From: an uncultured Actinomycetes bacterium
GTDB lineage: Bacteria; Actinomycetota; Thermoleophilia; Solirubrobacterales; Solirubrobacteraceae
DNA: 64,000 nt
Assembly (NCBI GenBank): GCA_937888775.1
Contig: CALAQT010000146.1
Coordinates: 1-64,000 of the forward strand
Direction: 5' to 3'
Shown here in pieces: positions 63,597 through 64,000 of the stretch (position 1 is the first letter of the stretch; each line of letters begins with the position of its first letter). The translations under genes and the position numbers were made by a program. The notes beneath the pieces are model-generated. The model saw only the letters and a list, made by a program, of their open reading frames with translations, did not search any database and had not been told where the DNA came from.

Positions 63597-64000
63597 CGGT
63601 GGCCCAGAACGCAGATAGCCCCGAGGCCAGCGATCCGGCCGATCTGAGCGCCCTGGCGGCCGCCGACCTGCTGGCCGGCGGGGGTTTGTCGTCGGCTGAG
63701 CTCACCGAGGCCTGCCTGCGCCGCATTGAGCAGCGAAACGGCGGCGACCCAAGCTTCGACGGCGAGCCCGAGGCGATCAACGCCTGGGTCCGCGTCTATC
63801 CGGAGGCGGCGCGTGCGCAAGCGCGGGCCGCCGATGAGCGAAGGCTACGTGACGGCGGCGCCACGCCCAGATTCTGCGGGGTCCCCGTCGCGCTGAAGGA
63901 TCTCTACGGCGTCGCGGGTCTGCCCCTGACCGCGTCCAGCCGGGTGCTGGCCGATCACGTCGCCACCGCCGACGCGGTCGTCTGGGCCCGCTTGCGCGAA
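63593..64000 (+). CDS. Amidase signature family enzyme, N-terminal part (cut by window edge)
   Basis: 136 codons are visible. An N-terminal helix region (LSALAAADLLAGGGLSSAELTEACLRRIE) is followed by GVPVALKDLYGVAGLPLTASS, where the Lys is the catalytic lysine of the Ser-Ser-Lys triad; the two serines lie beyond the window. Homologues include GatA and various amidases, so the substrate is open. The GTG overlaps the exporter's TGA; a second in-frame GTG at 63599 is possible. Translational coupling suggests a shared operon with the exporter. Confidence 0.85.
   Translation, partial: MTVAQNADSPEASDPADLSALAAADLLAGGGLSSAELTEACLRRIEQRNGGDPSFDGEPEAINAWVRVYPEAARAQARAADERRLRDGGATPRFCGVPVALKDLYGVAGLPLTASSRVLADHVATADAVVWARLRE

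Overview
The window is a high-GC chromosomal segment, probably from an actinobacterium of the Thermoleophilia/Solirubrobacterales type. The reasons are: a groES-groEL operon with CIRCE operators; an Nei-type glycosylase gene beside a long Lhr helicase gene (a neighbourhood also found in mycobacteria); a single fused PafB-PafC regulator; and many start codons that sit 6-9 nt behind a TAnnnT box with no Shine-Dalgarno, as expected for leaderless mRNAs. There is no rRNA, tRNA, CRISPR array, phage gene or transposase. The lineage is an inference from gene content only.

Layout. 1-2.0 kb: groES-groEL (groEL cut by the window edge) with two CIRCE dyads around one promoter. 2.0-7.2 kb: prepilin peptidase, DUF192 protein, a Crp/Fnr regulator-Nudix-ASCH run, and an ECF sigma factor overlapping a membrane DUF4349 protein that may be its anti-sigma partner. 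7.4-17.7 kb: a DNA-repair island (Nei glycosylase, Lhr helicase, family-5 uracil-DNA glycosylase) and a tightly overlapping run rmlD-rmlB-tetR-udgB-VOC. 17.9-22.5 kb: an MprF-like aminoacyl-lipid synthase followed by two related esterases. The first esterase is cut off and joined out of frame to the back half of a DMT-type transporter. 22.5-27.5 kb: cupins around the known ATP-grasp / alpha-E / transglutaminase peptide-ligase operon.

27.5-39.5 kb mixes intact genes (NlpC/P60-like lipoprotein, SDR, YhaM-like nuclease, PafBC, PPOX protein, rmlA, GNAT, ferritin-like/VIT1 protein, YceH) with damaged ones (frameshifted VOC protein, alpha/beta hydrolase with two frameshifts, 5'-truncated MMPL). 39.6-47.1 kb: a PHP-phosphoesterase/glycosyltransferase fusion, a CtaG-like protein with methanethiol oxidase (SBP56), a TMEM175-like channel, and the agmatine pathway pair aguA-aguB. 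47.2-56.5 kb: a large LuxR-type ATPase regulator with one frameshift, then a complete oligopeptide ABC transporter in the order A-C-B-D-F. 56.7-64 kb: two large secreted alpha/beta hydrolases, a DHA2 drug exporter with a fused winged-helix domain, and the start of an amidase.

Three short tandem arrays (19, 34 and 44 bp units) sit exactly at gene ends, and each copies the end of the neighbouring gene. Together with four single-locus frameshifts and two truncations or fusions, they suggest recent replication slippage or deletion in the 20-50 kb part. Assembly error cannot be excluded for the homopolymer and short-repeat frameshifts.
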